Origin: Candidatus Eremiobacterota bacterium | Lineage (GTDB): Bacteria; Vulcanimicrobiota; Vulcanimicrobiia; Vulcanimicrobiales; Vulcanimicrobiaceae | Length of the DNA stretch: 64,000 nt | Assembly: GCA_019240525.1 (NCBI GenBank) | Contig: JAFAYE010000001.1 | Span: 407,300 to 471,299, forward strand | Reading direction: 5' to 3' | Shown here: piece after piece, positions 26,596-35,686 of the stretch | How positions within the stretch are numbered: the stretch's first letter is position 1 | How the letters are laid out: every line of letters begins with the position of its first letter | Program-made: the position numbers and the translations under genes | Notes under the pieces: generated by a model | The model's database searches: none | The model's input: the letters and a program-made list of their open reading frames with translations, nothing else | What the model was told of the DNA's origin: nothing

Positions 26596-28278
26596 ATGCG
26601 GTATTTGGCGCTCGTTACCGACTACGACGGAACGCTTGCGAGGGGAGGCGACGTCGAGGCAGCGACTCTCCAGGCGCTCGCGGCGCTACGCCAGAGCAAT
26701 CGATTTCTCATTATGGTGACCGGACGAATCCTCGACGACTTGGCGAGCATTTTCAAGAAAATCGACCTTTTCGATGCGATTGTCGCGGAAAATGGCGCCG
26801 TTCTCTACGAACCGGCCCAGAAGAAACGGGCGGTGCTGGCACCACCACCGCCGCCGGAGTTGGCACAACTTCTCCAAGCGCGAGGCGTTCCGCTCGAAGG
26901 GGTAGGCGACGTCATCGTAGCCACGCGCGAGCCGCACGAAAAGACGGTGTTGGACACAATTCGGGAGTTAGGCTTGGAGATGCAACTCATTTTCAATAAG
27001 GGCGCGGTGATGGTGCTCCCCTCCGGGGTCAATAAAGCCAGCGGCCTTGACGCCGCGCTTAAAGTGCTAAAACTCTCCGCGCACAACGCCGTTGGCGTCG
27101 GCGACGCGGAGAACGACCACGCGTTTCTTACGCTCTGCGAATGCTCGGCTGCCACCGGCAACGCCCTGGATTCCGTCAAGGCGCATGCCGACATCGTTCT
27201 GGAGAAGCCAAACGGCCAAGGTGTCACCAGCCTGGCGACGAGTATCCTCGAGAACGATCTCGCGGACGTGTCACTCGAGCATCGTCGCGTCTCCTTCGGA
27301 ACGGCGAGTGACGGCGCCGAAATCCTGATCGATCCGTATCTGCGCGGTACGATGCTTTTTGCGGGCGCCTCCGGTCATGGTAAATCGACGGCAGCCTCGG
27401 GATTTGTCGAGCGTTTGATGCAGCGGGGATATCAGGTATGCGTCGTCGACCCGGAAGGCGACTACGATACTCTTGGGGATGCGATCGTGCTCGGCGATGC
27501 CAAGACGATTCCAACTCTCGCGGAAGTGGGCGACGTCCTCGATAACCCCGAGCGCAGCGCGATCGTCAACCTGCTGGGCGTTCAGATGCACGACCGCCCC
27601 GCCTACGTCGACGAGCTACTTCCGCACCTCTTCTCCTGTCGAGCGCGATTCGGTCGCCCGCACTGGATCGTGCTCGATGAAGCGCATCATTTGTTTCCCT
27701 CGCAACGCGACCCCGACGCTATCCTGCCCCGCGAACTCTACGGTTTGCTCGCGATTACCACCGAGCCCAATCACCTCGCGCCCGCGCTTCTCACGACGGT
27801 ACAAACTGTGGTCGCCGTCGGCGACGATGCCGCCGCGACAATCGAAAAGGCAACGGGTGCAACCCTGAACGACAAAGTCTCAAAACCGAGCGATTCGCAC
27901 GTCTTGCTATGGCAGGCGCATGCACCTCATGAGGCGGTTCTCGCCGAACCGTGGCCGCCACAATCCAAAAAAACGCGTCATCGGCGCAAGTACGCCGAGG
28001 GTGATCTCGCGCCGGAAAAGAGCTTCTTCTTTCAAGGGCCGGATGGCAAGCTCAACCTGCGCGCCAATAACCTAACCATTTTCGCACAGATCGCCGAGGG
28101 CATTGACGACGAAACGTGGTCGCATCATTTACGCCGGGGCGACTACGCGAAATGGTTCGAGCAAGCTATCGGCGACGACGAGCTGGCCCAGGCCGCGCAT
28201 CGCGCGCAACGCGAACCGCAAACGAGCCGCGAACGCATTCTCGCCGCGATCAGAGAAAAGTATACCGGTCCGGCTTAA
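26596..28278 (+). CDS. HAD-IIB hydrolase fused to HerA/DUF87-like ATPase
   Basis: A 560-aa fusion. Residues 1-225 form a complete HAD subfamily IIB phosphatase: motif I (VTDYDGT, nucleophile Asp9 and acid Asp11), motif II (MVTGR), motif III Lys (GVNKASGL) and motif IV (VGVGDAENDHAF, Asp170/Asp174). Residues 226-500 form a HerA/VirB4-type ATPase: Walker A GASGHGKST at 257-265, CVVDPEGDYDTLGD, and Walker B WIVLDEAHHLFP with Asp361/Glu362. The tail (WSHHLRRGDYAKWFEQAIGD, then LA) resembles DUF5752-type helical modules. Substrate and partners are unknown. The two catalytic modules look intact, so the protein may couple ATP use to sugar-phosphate removal. It converges with the LuxR gene, with a four-base overlap. 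Confidence 0.82.
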   Translation: MRYLALVTDYDGTLARGGDVEAATLQALAALRQSNRFLIMVTGRILDDLASIFKKIDLFDAIVAENGAVLYEPAQKKRAVLAPPPPPELAQLLQARGVPLEGVGDVIVATREPHEKTVLDTIRELGLEMQLIFNKGAVMVLPSGVNKASGLDAALKVLKLSAHNAVGVGDAENDHAFLTLCECSAATGNALDSVKAHADIVLEKPNGQGVTSLATSILENDLADVSLEHRRVSFGTASDGAEILIDPYLRGTMLFAGASGHGKSTAASGFVERLMQRGYQVCVVDPEGDYDTLGDAIVLGDAKTIPTLAEVGDVLDNPERSAIVNLLGVQMHDRPAYVDELLPHLFSCRARFGRPHWIVLDEAHHLFPSQRDPDAILPRELYGLLAITTEPNHLAPALLTTVQTVVAVGDDAAATIEKATGATLNDKVSKPSDSHVLLWQAHAPHEAVLAEPWPPQSKKTRHRRKYAEGDLAPEKSFFFQGPDGKLNLRANNLTIFAQIAEGIDDETWSHHLRRGDYAKWFEQAIGDDELAQAAHRAQREPQTSRERILAAIREKYTGPA

Positions 28279-29834
28279 CCTGGGCTTGGGCGTTTGCGGC
28301 TGTGCTGGACGACGTTGAACGGCACCACCGGCTTCGAGAGCGCGGCCACTAACTCGGCTCGGCTCTTGACGTTGAACGTTTGGAAGAGCTGCGCAAGCTG
28401 ATTTCGCACGGTGTTCGGGCTGCGGCCCAAGGCATGAGCAATCTCTGAGTTTCGCCGGCCCGCGCGAACGAGCTCGAGCACCTGACGTTTTGCCGGCGGG
28501 ATGCGGTCGAGCGCAAGCACCGACGTGTTCGCTGCTTCGGCGACTCGGCGCGCGATCCAACTCCGAGGCCATGGCTCAATCTTGCGCGCCGCACGCGCGA
28601 TCCATCGCCGATCGTGCGTCACCTCGTAGAGGGAGAGCGCGCAGAGCGCCGCGCGCCAGGCGTAGTTGAAATCTTCGAAGATCGTCCAGGCTTCGGTCAG
28701 CGCGTCTTTTCCGACGGCCACATCGCCGAGACGCACCCACGCGACGCCCTGAGTGTACGCTTCGAACCCTTTCACGCGAAGATCGGTCCCGTAAGCAAGA
28801 ATTGGAATGACGGCAGTCGTGAGCGTACGGTACCGAGCGAGGTACTGTTCTGCAACGGCGGCATTCTCGTGCGCAAAGAGCTCGGCAAGCACCAGCAGCG
28901 CCGACCTTTCTTCACCCTGCACGTCGTTCCAGGAGAGACGCTGCGCTATCTCGTGCGCCTCGAGCAGTTGCTCGTTCGCAAACGCCTTTTCGCCGGTATT
29001 TTTCGCCAGCAACGAGCGATCGAGCAGACAAAGGACGCTCCAGTGTTCGGAGGGCGCGAGACGTGCCGCCTTCCGAAAGCCGGCGAACGCGGCGAGTTCG
29101 TTACCGTCGAGCTCGTCGATCGCGGCGAGGAATCGCGTCACTTCAAAACGTTCGAGCTGCAACCCGCGCGTCCAAGGCAGCGACTCGAAGATGCTTCGCA
29201 CCCGTTCGGCGACTTCTCGAAGGGGCAACTCGCGGCAGAGCAATGCGAGGGTAAAGAGCGCATTGGCGCGATAATACTGATCGGCGACGTGGGCAGCGTC
29301 CAGCTCGTCGAGCGCCTTTTGAAGTTCGTCGACCTGGCGCAAGACTTCACCGCGACGCAACGCAATCCAGGAAAGCAAGATGTGGGCGCGCGCGCGATGG
29401 TTTGGCTCGAGCGAGCTAAGTTGCGTTTCGACCGCTTCCAATGCATCGCGATGATCGTGCCGCATCCAGGCGATCACCGCCTTAAAGTAGAGCGCCTCGT
29501 CGCGCCATGGATCGCCCGGCTCGAGCTGGGTGAGAGCCCGATCGATCAGCCGGCGCCCAGCGTGATAATCTCGGGTCAATCCCAAGGCCGTACCGAGCAG
29601 CACGTCGCGCACGTTTCGCGTTTCCACCGACCCTTTGGGAACTTCGGAAAGCGCGCCGATGACATCGACATAACGCCGCTCGCGCAATGCCAATCGCGCC
29701 GAAGCGATAACCGCGTCATAGCCCACGGCGGAATCAACGAGCTCGTGGCAACGGTCCAAGTCCGCAGCCATAAACGCCTTTTCGAACCCCTCGGAGTAAA
29801 AGCCGGGGCGAGCCTGTCTAGCGCTTGTTAACAT
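28275..29834 (-). CDS. LuxR-family regulator with TPR-like sensor domain
   Basis: A 519-aa protein. Most of it is an alpha-helical TPR-like repeat region (ALYFKAVIAWMRHDHRDALE, ALFTLALLCRELPLREVAE). The C-terminus is a LuxR-type helix-turn-helix: RIPPAKRQVLELVRAGRRNS, EIAHALGRSPNTVRNQLAQL, FQTFNVKSRAELVAAL. It therefore binds DNA as a transcription factor with an unknown ligand or protein input. ATG 29834 (MLTSARQARPGF) is preferred because TAGGGA precedes it. No gene is tightly linked; targets are unknown. Confidence 0.85.
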   Translation of the reverse strand: MLTSARQARPGFYSEGFEKAFMAADLDRCHELVDSAVGYDAVIASARLALRERRYVDVIGALSEVPKGSVETRNVRDVLLGTALGLTRDYHAGRRLIDRALTQLEPGDPWRDEALYFKAVIAWMRHDHRDALEAVETQLSSLEPNHRARAHILLSWIALRRGEVLRQVDELQKALDELDAAHVADQYYRANALFTLALLCRELPLREVAERVRSIFESLPWTRGLQLERFEVTRFLAAIDELDGNELAAFAGFRKAARLAPSEHWSVLCLLDRSLLAKNTGEKAFANEQLLEAHEIAQRLSWNDVQGEERSALLVLAELFAHENAAVAEQYLARYRTLTTAVIPILAYGTDLRVKGFEAYTQGVAWVRLGDVAVGKDALTEAWTIFEDFNYAWRAALCALSLYEVTHDRRWIARAARKIEPWPRSWIARRVAEAANTSVLALDRIPPAKRQVLELVRAGRRNSEIAHALGRSPNTVRNQLAQLFQTFNVKSRAELVAALSKPVVPFNVVQHSRKRPSPG

Positions 29835-29981
29835 GATCCCTACAGCGTGAAAGCAAAGCAAACAATAAGGGGCCGGGGGTCAACCGCCGGGTGACGCCGG
29901 TACGTGCGGTACTCCAGTTAGCCTGACGGCACCTTTCGATTCCTCGCTTTCGACATTCTAGCAAAAATTTTCGGGGCAGAA

Positions 29982-30203
29982 CTATGACTTGATCGGTGGG
30001 CCGCCGCCGACGGAATCGAGCGAATGGGAACGGTGCCGGGCCATCGGACCCTTCACCGGCGGGCCTCCGCCAACCGAGTCGAGCCTATGGATCGAACTCG
30101 CACTGGTCGTGGGGAGCGGCGATCCGCCGAGGCCACCACCGGCACAGCTGCCGAGGAGCGACGCGGCCAGGGCGAGGACGAAACCAGCAGGGATGGTGCG
30201 CAT
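29982..30203 (-). CDS. Tiny lipoprotein with duplicated LDSVGGGPP(V/I)K motif
   Basis: A 73-aa protein: signal MRTIPAGFVLALAASLLGSC (lipobox LGSC), a Gly/Ser linker, then two nearly identical segments, HRLDSVGGGPPVKGP and HSLDSVGGGPPIKS, separated by MARHRS. The second copy ends the protein. AAAGGGAAAA lies before the ATG. After lipidation the mature chain would be only about 53 residues and mostly disordered. I do not recognise the motif. The repeat, the Gly-Gly-Gly-Pro-Pro turn and the terminal Lys suggest a binding or processing motif. It stands alone between the LuxR gene and a divergent HAF-type lipoprotein. Confidence 0.65.
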   Translation of the reverse strand: MRTIPAGFVLALAASLLGSCAGGGLGGSPLPTTSASSIHRLDSVGGGPPVKGPMARHRSHSLDSVGGGPPIKS

Positions 30204-30345
30204 CTTCGTTTTCCCTTTCAGCGCCGGAAGGCGCCAGGAAGCATGAAAGGTAGTACGAATATACTAGTACCAAACCGCATCCAAGGATAGGGCCGCTCGG
30301 CAAATCTTCTATTTATTAACCAAACCTGGCGCGATGAGGAGCGAA

Positions 30346-31401
30346 GTGAGACTCAAGAAAAGCCTCCCACGGCGTGCGCGAACTCAGAAAAAATCTTCCT
30401 ACGCATGCGGCTCCCTCGTGCTGTTTGGCGCGCTCTCGACGATCGCCGGATGTAGCGGGTATTCGGCATTTACCCCCGGTACGGCGACAATGCTTGGAGC
30501 TCAAAGCGCTCGCGGCGCGCAGCCGGCGGGCTCGTCGCATTGGAAGTTCAGCACCCTTAACAACCCCAACAATCAGAATTTCAACGCGCTCTCGGGCATC
30601 AATAATACCGGCAAGATCACTGGATACACCGGCAACGGATCGGGGCGGGATCCACACCGCGGTTTCGTCGTGGGCGACTATGGTAAGGACAGCTTCCGCC
30701 CGCTAAACTACCCTGGTGCAGTCGACACCGTGGCCACCTCGCTGAATAACTCGAAGGCGACGGCGGGCTGGGAGGTTTCCAAACAAGGGGCCATCTTCGG
30801 ATTTATACTGCAAGGCGGCGTTTGGACAATCTACAAAGATCAGAAGCTTCGCGGCGGAACGTCGAACGTCACCGAGCTGCTCGGTATCAACGACGCCGAC
30901 TTGGCCGTCGGATTCTTTACCGATGAGTACGGCATCGATCATGCATTCGAGCTCAACGCGACGGTGGGCAAGTTCCATGGCATTACTCCGCAGGGAGCCT
31001 ACAGCGCGGCGGCGACCGGAATCAACGGCAAAGGCGATATCGTCGGATGGATGACGACGCAGAAGGGAATCGATTCGTGCGATCCCGGGCCATGTAAAAT
31101 TTGGATGTTGAAGGGCGGCGTCTTCAGCTACTACGCCTTTCCGCGTGCGAAAAGCACCGAACCCACCGGCGTAAACTGGCAGGATCAAATCACGGGCTCA
31201 TTTGTCGATAGCGCGAACCACACGCACGGCTTCCTGCTCAGCCATCCCTTGGGCAGCGAGGGCTGGACGCAGATCGACGCGCCGCACTCAAAAGGCGCAA
31301 CCGTCGTGACGAGCGTGGAAAATCACGACTATATGGTCGGCTACTACATCGACGACGACAAGGGCAATACCAACGGTTTCTTAGCGACGCCGCAAAAGTA
31401 A
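30346..31401 (+). CDS. HAF-like repeat lipoprotein
   Basis: A 351-aa protein with a lipoprotein signal ending at LSTIAGC and a beta-propeller-like body built from repeats with the pattern GIN(N/D)xGxIxGxx (SGINNTGKITGYTGN, LLGINDADLAVGFFTDEYG, ATGINGKGDIVGWM). These match extracellular HAF-type repeats, which are found in many secreted proteins of unknown function. The GTG at 30346 is preferred because GAGGAG lies four bases upstream; ATG 30334 is in frame but lies at the ribosome-binding site. It faces the patatin gene with six bases between the stops. Confidence 0.75.
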   Translation: MRLKKSLPRRARTQKKSSYACGSLVLFGALSTIAGCSGYSAFTPGTATMLGAQSARGAQPAGSSHWKFSTLNNPNNQNFNALSGINNTGKITGYTGNGSGRDPHRGFVVGDYGKDSFRPLNYPGAVDTVATSLNNSKATAGWEVSKQGAIFGFILQGGVWTIYKDQKLRGGTSNVTELLGINDADLAVGFFTDEYGIDHAFELNATVGKFHGITPQGAYSAAATGINGKGDIVGWMTTQKGIDSCDPGPCKIWMLKGGVFSYYAFPRAKSTEPTGVNWQDQITGSFVDSANHTHGFLLSHPLGSEGWTQIDAPHSKGATVVTSVENHDYMVGYYIDDDKGNTNGFLATPQK

Positions 31402-31407
31402 CGCCGG

Positions 31408-32601
31408 CTAGAGAACAAACGTCTCCCAGTCGTACGGCGTAAAACCGCGGGCGGCGTCTTCCCAGCCGCGGCGGTATGCGTCGTAGATGCCGCTTGCATC
31501 GTCGAATGCCACGACCCCGAGCGGCAGGGCTTGCGCCGGACGCGCGTAGCGCAGTTCGGTCTCTGGAATGCTTTCGACATAGCGGGCCAGCAGGTCGTTC
31601 CCGCGCGTCACCCGCGCCAACTCGCCCGGTTCCAGCCGGCGTAACGCGCGCTTGCCCACCGATTGGAAGTAGGTATTGCGCATTTCCACTTCCAGAAGCT
31701 TGCGCTGCACGGTCGCGAACGCGCCGAACGCGACCTCCACTGCATCGCCATAGGGGTCCCCAGGTTCGAACGGCGGGCTGAGCAAGATGACGTCGGCCGC
31801 GCCGGCGAGCGCGTGCGCAATTCCCACCGGCGAGTTGCTCGCGACGCCGCCGTCGCAATACGCGTCGATGGTGCCGCTCGGGCCCGGCATCATCACCGGA
31901 TCGAAGGCGATCGGAATCGCAACTGAGGCAAAGATTGCGCGGTGAAGAATTTCCGGCGTCGCCTCGCGGACGATCGTTTGCGGTCCGAGCGAGATTCGCA
32001 ACGCGCGCGCGATCTGCTCGCGCCGCTCGTAGCTGCGAATTTCCGGATCGACGAAAAAGTATTCCGGCCGCTGATGCGATAGATTCGTCACCGCCCAGAC
32101 GAGCGGCATCGCCAACGGTGCACGGGGGTCGACGTTGCGAACGATCCATTCATAGGCAGGTTTACTTTGCAGAATTCCGCTCTGATTGCGCGCCAACTCG
32201 ATGAGGCTGACCGCGGCAGCTGCGCGATCGAACAATCCACTCTCGGGGTCGCGCAGCGCGGCGTATTGCGGCTTGAGCGCAATGATGTCTTGTCCACTTA
32301 TCCCGTACCAAAGTTCGCGCAGCTTCCGATACTGCGCAGTGGCGACGAACCAGCCGTTGAGCGCGCCGATCGAGGTTCCGCAGACGAGCCCGTATGGCGG
32401 GAGGGGGGAGCCATCCGGAACCTGCGCGACTGCAGCGAGCTCACCGATGAAGCCGGCTTCGTACGCGCCGCGGGCCCCGCCGCCGCTCAGTACCAAAGCA
32501 GCATCGATCGGCGGCGAATCGCCGGCTCGCGCCGCGGAGCGCACCGCGGGCAACGCGCCCGCAGCCGCGAGCGAAAATAAGAAGCTCCGCCGCTCGATCA
32601 C
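31408..32601 (-). CDS. Patatin-like phospholipase with TAT-like signal
   Basis: A 397-aa lipid acyl hydrolase. An N-terminal twin-arginine-type signal (IERRSFLFSLAAAGALPAV) precedes the patatin domain: oxyanion loop LSGGGARGAYEAG, nucleophile elbow CGTSIGALNG with the catalytic Ser, and DGGVASNSP with the catalytic Asp. It would cleave acyl chains from phospholipids at or outside the cytoplasmic membrane. The small stress-type gene lies 33 bases upstream on the same strand, and three phosphoesterase genes follow further upstream, so a lipid or phosphoester degradation role for the block is plausible. Confidence 0.9.
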   Translation of the reverse strand: MIERRSFLFSLAAAGALPAVRSAARAGDSPPIDAALVLSGGGARGAYEAGFIGELAAVAQVPDGSPLPPYGLVCGTSIGALNGWFVATAQYRKLRELWYGISGQDIIALKPQYAALRDPESGLFDRAAAAVSLIELARNQSGILQSKPAYEWIVRNVDPRAPLAMPLVWAVTNLSHQRPEYFFVDPEIRSYERREQIARALRISLGPQTIVREATPEILHRAIFASVAIPIAFDPVMMPGPSGTIDAYCDGGVASNSPVGIAHALAGAADVILLSPPFEPGDPYGDAVEVAFGAFATVQRKLLEVEMRNTYFQSVGKRALRRLEPGELARVTRGNDLLARYVESIPETELRYARPAQALPLGVVAFDDASGIYDAYRRGWEDAARGFTPYDWETFVL

Positions 32602-32634
32602 GCAAGGTGATTTGGCCGCGGAGCTTTACCGAGC

Positions 32635-32874
32635 CTACGTCCTGTCGCGAAGCTCGCGTTTCATTGCATCGACTTCCGCCTGCGCGCGATTCTTGGCTTC
32701 ATCGGCGATCGAGCCGACTTTTTCGCCTGGGGTCATCGAGTCACCCAAAACGTCGCGCCGGGCGCGCTCACCTTCGGCCTCCGAACGGTGTTGCGTTTCG
32801 TGGACTCGGTCTTTGACGTCGTCCACGCCCTTCTTGATCGCATCACCCACGTTGTCGAGCGGGTCTTTACTCAT
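32635..32874 (-). CDS. Small hydrophilic LEA/CsbD-like stress protein
   Basis: A 79-aa protein of very high charge with no aromatic residue, no cysteine and few hydrophobic residues: DAIKKGVDDVKDRVHETQHR and SIADEAKNRAQAEVDAMKRE. The spacing predicts amphipathic helices that are disordered in solution, as in LEA or CsbD-type desiccation and stress proteins; a specific family is not claimed. AAAGGAGG lies nine bases before the ATG. It sits between the phosphoesterase array and patatin on the same strand. Confidence 0.7.
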   Translation of the reverse strand: MSKDPLDNVGDAIKKGVDDVKDRVHETQHRSEAEGERARRDVLGDSMTPGEKVGSIADEAKNRAQAEVDAMKRELRDRT

Positions 32875-32934
32875 TGATGCCTCCTTTACTGCCGCAGGCA
32901 GCCTACCCAGAGCCGGCGCTGATTAAACCGAAGG

Positions 32935-34326
32935 CTATTGCGTGTCGGGCATGCGCAGATCGGGTGGTTGGCGCAGAAAGTAATCTCGGTCGTATGGTGC
33001 GGCGATCTTCTTGAAAGCACGCGCCGTGCCGCCAAAGTTGAAGCACGAATCTTGCGCAGGCGAGTTCGCGCGCGCGTCGCTCGCCGCCAACCGCGGCAGG
33101 CCGAAAACATCCTCGGTGAACTTCAAAATGCTTCCATGCTCGTAATGGACGTGTGACACACACCCGCGCTTGGCGTATGGCGTAACGACGATCATCGGAA
33201 TACGCAAACCCAAACCGTCGTAATCTACGTAGGCCGGCGGCTGCGGGTCGTACCACCCGCCGTAATCGTCCCAAAAAATGAACATCACCGTCGAATCCCA
33301 ATACTTCGATTCCCCGACGGCGTTGACGAGCGACGTTACCCACGAGGGGCCGGTGTTCGAGCCGCATCCCGCATGGTCGGAGTTTTCGCAGGTCGGCGTG
33401 ATCCAGCTGATTTGGCGCAGTTTCCCTTTTTGAATGTCGCTGAAAAACCGCGTTTGGGGTGTGATGACGTCTTTATGCCAGTCGGGCCCGTCGTAGACGT
33501 GACGATTGGCCTGATACGCGCTCCAGAGTCCGCCGTCGCCAGAGACGGCCGAGGTATAGAACGCCCACGATACGCCGGCATCGTCGGCTTCTTGACCTAG
33601 CGTCGTATCTTCAAAACAGACGGCCTGGTAACCGTAGGGTACCTGGCGATCGGGCCCAACGGTCGCGATCTCGTCGCCGGAGCCGCCGGGGCAGCCCCAG
33701 GTGCTCCAAGGATAGTTGACCGACGACACGGCTTGGCCGGCAATAATGTACTGATGCGAGATGAAACTGCTCGCATCGAAATTCGAGGCATACATTTGAT
33801 CGCTTACGACGTACTGTTCGCCAGTGTCGAAATAGGGTTTCGTTTCGGAGTGGGGCACGTACGAGTACTGGGGGTGCTTGTTCGGGCACGGCGGTCCCCC
33901 GCCAGTGCCGCAGCCGACCCACTCCTGGTCGAACCCGTTCATCCGGCAGTTCGTGCCGGGTATGCTCCCGCTTCCGTCGCACGCTTCAAAAAACGACGTA
34001 GCACTATGGTCGAGATCCCAGGTCGTCTCGAGCCCGATCGGACGCAGCGCGATCTTGTGATTGGCGCTATCCAAGCCATACTTCGCCGTGGTCGCGCCCG
34101 GAAAACCGTAGAGCAGGTTGTTAAACGAGCGATTCTCCTGAACGACGATGACGACGTGCTCGATAGCGTTTTGGCTCGTCTGGTGACGCGCGGCGCGCGC
34201 CGTTGCCGGCACCGAATTAGCAAATTCGGCGGCGTTCGAGCCGCCGCCGTTGCATCCGCACAGGCCAAGCGCCAGGGCGGTGCCGATCCGCGCCGCTACG
34301 CCGTGGCGGCGAAATCGGATCGGCAC
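32935..34326 (-). CDS. Secreted phosphoesterase (PF04185), third tandem copy
   Basis: A 463-aa lipoprotein-type enzyme: signal RIGTALALGLCGC (lipobox LCGC), then EHVVIVVQENRSFNNLLYGF, ASSFISHQYIIAGQ, FIFWDDYGGWYDPQPPAYVD and SHVHYEHGSILKFTEDVFGL, which are the PF04185 phospholipase C/acid phosphatase blocks. GTG 34326 lies four bases after the stop of the upstream copy. It is the most divergent of the three tandem copies. In this family the QENRSF and HYEHGS regions contribute to the metal site. Specificity is unknown. Confidence 0.9.
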   Translation of the reverse strand: MPIRFRRHGVAARIGTALALGLCGCNGGGSNAAEFANSVPATARAARHQTSQNAIEHVVIVVQENRSFNNLLYGFPGATTAKYGLDSANHKIALRPIGLETTWDLDHSATSFFEACDGSGSIPGTNCRMNGFDQEWVGCGTGGGPPCPNKHPQYSYVPHSETKPYFDTGEQYVVSDQMYASNFDASSFISHQYIIAGQAVSSVNYPWSTWGCPGGSGDEIATVGPDRQVPYGYQAVCFEDTTLGQEADDAGVSWAFYTSAVSGDGGLWSAYQANRHVYDGPDWHKDVITPQTRFFSDIQKGKLRQISWITPTCENSDHAGCGSNTGPSWVTSLVNAVGESKYWDSTVMFIFWDDYGGWYDPQPPAYVDYDGLGLRIPMIVVTPYAKRGCVSHVHYEHGSILKFTEDVFGLPRLAASDARANSPAQDSCFNFGGTARAFKKIAAPYDRDYFLRQPPDLRMPDTQ

Positions 34327-34330
34327 GCGG

Positions 34331-35686
34331 CTACTCTGCGTCGGGTATGCGAAGATCGGGGGCCTGGTGCAGGAAGTACTGCTCTCCGAGCGTCGCTCGA
34401 ATCTTCTTGAACTTGCGCGGCGATTGCGTGAAGTCGAAGCAGTCCGCTGCCGGCGACGTGGCGCGGCTGTCGCTGGCGGCAAGGCGTGGGAGGCCCCAGA
34501 TATCTTCGATGAACCTCAAAATGCTGCCGTGCTCGTAGTGGACATTCGAAATGTATCCCCGCTTTGCGTAGGGCGACACGACGAGCATCGGAATTCGTAA
34601 TCCAAGGCCGTCGTAATCTTCATAAGCCGGCGGTTCGGGATCGTACCAGCCGCCGTAATCGTCCCACATAATGAAGATTGCCGTCGAATTCCAATACTTC
34701 GATTGGCCGATGGCGTTCACGACCGACGCCACCCAGGACGGGCCGGTCTTGGAACCGCATCCCGCGTGATCGGAGTTAGCGCACGTCGGCGTGACCCAGC
34801 TCACCGAGCGAAGCTTTCCGTTCGCAACGTCGGTCAAGACCTGCGCGGGCTGACTGATGACATCGTTTTGCCAATCGGGGCCATAATAAATGTGATGGAT
34901 TGCCTGATAGGCGCTCCATATTCCGGGATAGCCCGAATACGACACCGCGTAGTACGCCCACGAAACCTTAGCGTTGTCGAGCTCGTCGCCCAATGTCGTC
35001 GGATCCCAGCAAACGACTTCATAACCGTGGGGGATTTGACGCTGCGGTCCCACCTCGCTGATCATGTCGCCGGAACCGCCCGGACAGCCCCAGGCGCCGT
35101 AGGGATAGTTCACAGCCGACTCCGCTTGCGCCGAGATAATGTATTGATGCGAGATGAAGCTGCTCGCATCGAAATTCGAAGCATACATCTGATTGGCAAG
35201 CACGTATTGTTTGCCGATGTCGAAGTACGGCGCCGTCTCGGAGTGCGGCACGTAGGCGTACTGCGGATATTTGTAGGGACAGGGCGGCGCGCCGCTGTGC
35301 CCGCAGCCGACGTACTCTTGATTGAAGCCGTTCATCTGACAATCGGTGCCGGGAATGCTCCCGGTGCCGTTGCAAGCCTCGAAGAACGAATTCGAGCTAT
35401 GATCGAGATCCCACGTCGTCTCTAATCCGATCGGTCGGAGGGTAATTTTCTTGCCGTAGGTGTCGTAGCCGTACTTCGCCGTGGTCGCGCCCGGAAATCC
35501 GTAGAAGAGATCGTTGAAGGAACGGTTCTCCTGCACGATGATGACGACGTGCTGAATCTTCCCGCTGCTCGCGTCGTGGCGGACGAGCGGGTTTGAAAGC
35601 GAAGTCGACGTGGCCGGAACGCTGCCGTTGCTAGCGCAGCCGGCGACCAGCAACGAGAGGGCCGCAAGGGCCGCCGCGCGTCTCAA
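34331..35686 (-). CDS. Secreted phosphoesterase (PF04185), second tandem copy
   Basis: A 451-aa paralogue with signal MRRAAALAALSLLVAGC (lipobox VAGC) and the same blocks: QHVVIIVQENRSFNDLFYGF, SSFISHQYIISAQ, FIMWDDYGGWYDPEPPAYED and ISNVHYEHGSILRFIEDIWG. The TTG start overlaps the previous stop by four bases (TTGA), so the three copies are translationally coupled. Large parts are close to the first copy (GLGLRIPMLVVS, DIWGLPRLAASD), pointing to recent tandem duplication. Confidence 0.9.
   Translation of the reverse strand: MRRAAALAALSLLVAGCASNGSVPATSTSLSNPLVRHDASSGKIQHVVIIVQENRSFNDLFYGFPGATTAKYGYDTYGKKITLRPIGLETTWDLDHSSNSFFEACNGTGSIPGTDCQMNGFNQEYVGCGHSGAPPCPYKYPQYAYVPHSETAPYFDIGKQYVLANQMYASNFDASSFISHQYIISAQAESAVNYPYGAWGCPGGSGDMISEVGPQRQIPHGYEVVCWDPTTLGDELDNAKVSWAYYAVSYSGYPGIWSAYQAIHHIYYGPDWQNDVISQPAQVLTDVANGKLRSVSWVTPTCANSDHAGCGSKTGPSWVASVVNAIGQSKYWNSTAIFIMWDDYGGWYDPEPPAYEDYDGLGLRIPMLVVSPYAKRGYISNVHYEHGSILRFIEDIWGLPRLAASDSRATSPAADCFDFTQSPRKFKKIRATLGEQYFLHQAPDLRIPDAE

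Noticed and set aside
28614-29831. 405-aa open frame on the plus strand
   Set aside because: Antisense to the LuxR regulator and without recognisable motifs or signal.
30240-30290. Promoter for the tiny lipoprotein gene
   Set aside because: A TATATT-like box and TTGGAT occur but spacing is 15 and the match is weak; not listed as a feature.
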